Shown here piece after piece: positions 62,530 through 64,000 of a DNA stretch of 64,000 nt. A program made the position numbers and the translations under genes. Where the stretch lies: the NCBI GenBank assembly GCA_015229045.1, contig JADGCJ010000006.1:12293-76292 (forward strand), written 5' to 3'. Below the pieces are notes generated by a model. The model was given only the letters and a program-made list of their open reading frames with translations. It was not told the DNA's origin and made no database searches. Source of the DNA: Magnetococcales bacterium (GTDB lineage: Bacteria > Pseudomonadota > Magnetococcia > Magnetococcales > DC0425bin3). The first letter of the stretch is position 1. Each line of letters opens with the position of its first letter.

Positions 62530-64000
62530 TCACCCCTTGTCCGATGGCAGGAGGAACTCGTTGGGGTCAGTCATATCCAACTGTTCGGCAGTGAGAAATT
62601 TCTCGGCATAGGTGCGGTACACCCCGCTGGTCAGGAACAGATTGAACAGCTCCGGATCAACCTGCCCCTCCTTGGCCATGAGTGACATGATCTTGAGCGC
62701 TTCCCCCAGCTTTTTTGCCTTTTTGTAAGGGCGATCACAGGCGGTCAAGGCCTCGAAAATATCGGCAATGGCCAGGATACGGGCCGGGATTGACAGCTGC
62801 TCTTTGGTCAATTGCCGGGGGTAGCCGGTGCCGTGCATGGTTTCGTGATGGGATCCGGCGTATTCGGGAACCCGGGCCAGCTCCCTGGGGAAGGGCAGGT
62901 GTTTCAGAATCACAAAGGTTTGAATAACGTGTTCGTTGATCTTGAAACGCTCTTCGGTGTTCAAGGTGCCACGCGGAATGGAGAGGTTGTACAGCTCACC
63001 CTGATTGGAGAGAGCTGGCGGTACCGGCGTCTTGAATCCCCAGGGGTTCTCTCCGTAGGGATTGGGATTGTCGCGCAGGATGACGTGTTCAGGCCGGTCG
63101 GCGAGCAGAAACTCCTCGGCAGGCAGCGAGCCGCTGTTGTGGGGATGATGCAGCCGCAGCTCTTCGTGCGAGAGTCCCAGGGTGTTGTCAAAATGGCGCA
63201 GCCAGGATCGGGAAGCGATGGATCGCAGGCGTTGCTGGGCCTCCGGTCCCATGTATTCGCCGCCGATATTGCACCCCGCCACGAAGGCGAACTCCTCCTG
63301 CAGCGTTTGCCGGGTGGCCGCCAGCTCCTGGTCCAGGAGGCTCTTCTGCTCAGGTGAGGGGGTCTCCAGGGCACAGCGCCGCCAATAGGTGATCTCGGCA
63401 TCGCGCCACAGCACCTCGAAGCGGGTGCGAATCTCGTGGATGCGATTGAAGACGGTTTCCAGCTTGGTCGCCTTGTCGACGATGGCATCGGTGGAGGTGA
63501 TCTTGCCACAGTCGTGCAGCAGGGAGGCAATCTTGAACTCGTGCCATTGATCGTCTGTTGTCAGGTCAAAGTCGGCGAAAGGGCCCTCTTTCTGGGCACA
63601 GGTTGTTTCTGCCAGCAGGCGAGCCAGTTCGGGTACCCGGGCACAGTGCCCTCCGGTGTAGGGAGATTTGGCGTCGATGGCCGATGCCAGCATCTCGATG
63701 AAGGCATCCATGAGCTGGCGTTGCGTGACGATGAGATTCTGGATCTCGATGGAGATGGCTGCCTGGGCTGCCACTGCCTCGACAAATCTTTGGATCTCTG
63801 GTGAAAAGGGAACGACCTCCCGGGCCAGGGGATCATGGGCGTTGAGCAGTTGCAGCACACCCAGCACCTCTCCGCTGCGCGATACCAGAGGCACCATCAG
63901 CAGGGATCGGGATTGATAACCTGTCAATTTGTCGAAACGACGCAGGGCGACAGTTCCGTCAAAAACAGCGCGATGCCAAAACTGACCGGAACGGCAATCA
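62530..64000 (-). CDS. GAF/HD-GYP-type phosphodiesterase (5' end beyond window)
   Basis: Open to the right edge, so the N-terminus is missing. The visible part starts with the end of a GAF domain (RRFDKLTGYQSRSLLMVPLVSRSGEVLGVLQL), a linker helix, then an HD-GYP domain: GGHCARVPELARLL, HDCGK, NEHVIQTFVILKHL, HHETMHGTGYPRQL and ADIFEALTACDRPYKKA. HD-GYP proteins hydrolyse c-di-GMP. About 150 residues are inserted between HDCGK and the HHE motif, and the usual D of DGxGYP is H here. The final 60 residues finish the fold. Confidence 0.85.
   Translation of the reverse strand, partial: DCRSGQFWHRAVFDGTVALRRFDKLTGYQSRSLLMVPLVSRSGEVLGVLQLLNAHDPLAREVVPFSPEIQRFVEAVAAQAAISIEIQNLIVTQRQLMDAFIEMLASAIDAKSPYTGGHCARVPELARLLAETTCAQKEGPFADFDLTTDDQWHEFKIASLLHDCGKITSTDAIVDKATKLETVFNRIHEIRTRFEVLWRDAEITYWRRCALETPSPEQKSLLDQELAATRQTLQEEFAFVAGCNIGGEYMGPEAQQRLRSIASRSWLRHFDNTLGLSHEELRLHHPHNSGSLPAEEFLLADRPEHVILRDNPNPYGENPWGFKTPVPPALSNQGELYNLSIPRGTLNTEERFKINEHVIQTFVILKHLPFPRELARVPEYAGSHHETMHGTGYPRQLTKEQLSIPARILAIADIFEALTACDRPYKKAKKLGEALKIMSLMAKEGQVDPELFNLFLTSGVYRTYAEKFLTAEQLDMTDPNEFLLPSDKG

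Overview
The window is a GC-rich bacterial chromosome segment carrying about 48 genes and no rRNA, tRNA, IS transposase or CRISPR array that I can see. Gene content suggests a deep-branching proteobacterium. It has LPS genes (waaA, lpxK), a dnaX-ybaB-recR block preceded by an SRP RNA, sucCD beside a two-subunit 2-oxoglutarate:ferredoxin oxidoreductase, a two-gene pyruvate:ferredoxin oxidoreductase, a pyrophosphate-driven proton pump, an MSHA-like pilus cluster and heavy two-component signalling. This combination, together with several families of short dispersed repeats, is most reminiscent of the Magnetococcales / Etaproteobacteria (autotrophs using a reductive TCA cycle). That assignment is inference; no magnetosome gene and no ATP-citrate lyase lies in the window.

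Layout. 1-5.6 kb: chemotaxis-type signalling on the + strand (3' part of a CheA hybrid kinase, CheB, a REC-HK-REC-HPt hybrid, a single-domain response regulator). 5.6-10.4 kb, minus strand: a membrane redox module in which a pentahaem cytochrome, tetrahaem cytochrome, Tat-exported ferredoxin and NrfD-type quinone protein are followed by a DUF350 protein. 10.4-11.6 kb: a repeat-rich gap. 11.6-20.8 kb, minus strand: MSHA-like pilus genes in the order secretin, MshN-like, MshM-like ATPase, MshE, MshG. 21.3-24.9 kb, plus strand: rfbB, waaA, lpxK for envelope polysaccharide and LPS. 25-26.3 kb: DUF3124 gene and a ParDE toxin-antitoxin pair. 26.3-34.3 kb, minus strand: recJ, an ApgM/RpfE-like gene, hom, alaC, a polytopic GT-C-like protein and a small unknown gene.

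34.5-49.5 kb, minus strand, is the central-carbon and energy block: hppA, adk, sdhE, a pentapeptide protein, korB-korA-sucD-sucC, icd, an unknown gene, and porB-porA. Two of its units end in clear intrinsic terminators. Together these enzymes cover acetyl-CoA/pyruvate and succinyl-CoA/2-oxoglutarate/isocitrate interconversions in the ferredoxin-dependent form that can run reductively. HppA would recover energy from the pyrophosphate made in biosynthesis.

49.8-52.7 kb holds recR, ybaB, dnaX and the SRP RNA. 52.9-57.5 kb holds an alpha/beta hydrolase, a DMT permease, an FHA protein and a SulP-STAS-cNMP anion transporter. 57.7-62 kb is a tightly overlapping dppBCDF-type ABC importer operon without a binding protein, whose DppC carries an unusual fibronectin-like insertion. 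The window closes with bacteriohaemerythrin and the 3' part of a GAF/HD-GYP phosphodiesterase.

The main points for a second look are the cytochrome/NrfD/DUF350 module, the multi-domain MshM-like protein, the FN3-like insertion in DppC, a mobile-looking repeat that sits in frame inside a histidine kinase, a 125-bp inverted-repeat element inside the pilus operon, and a C10 tract in dnaX positioned where slippage would make a gamma-sized product.
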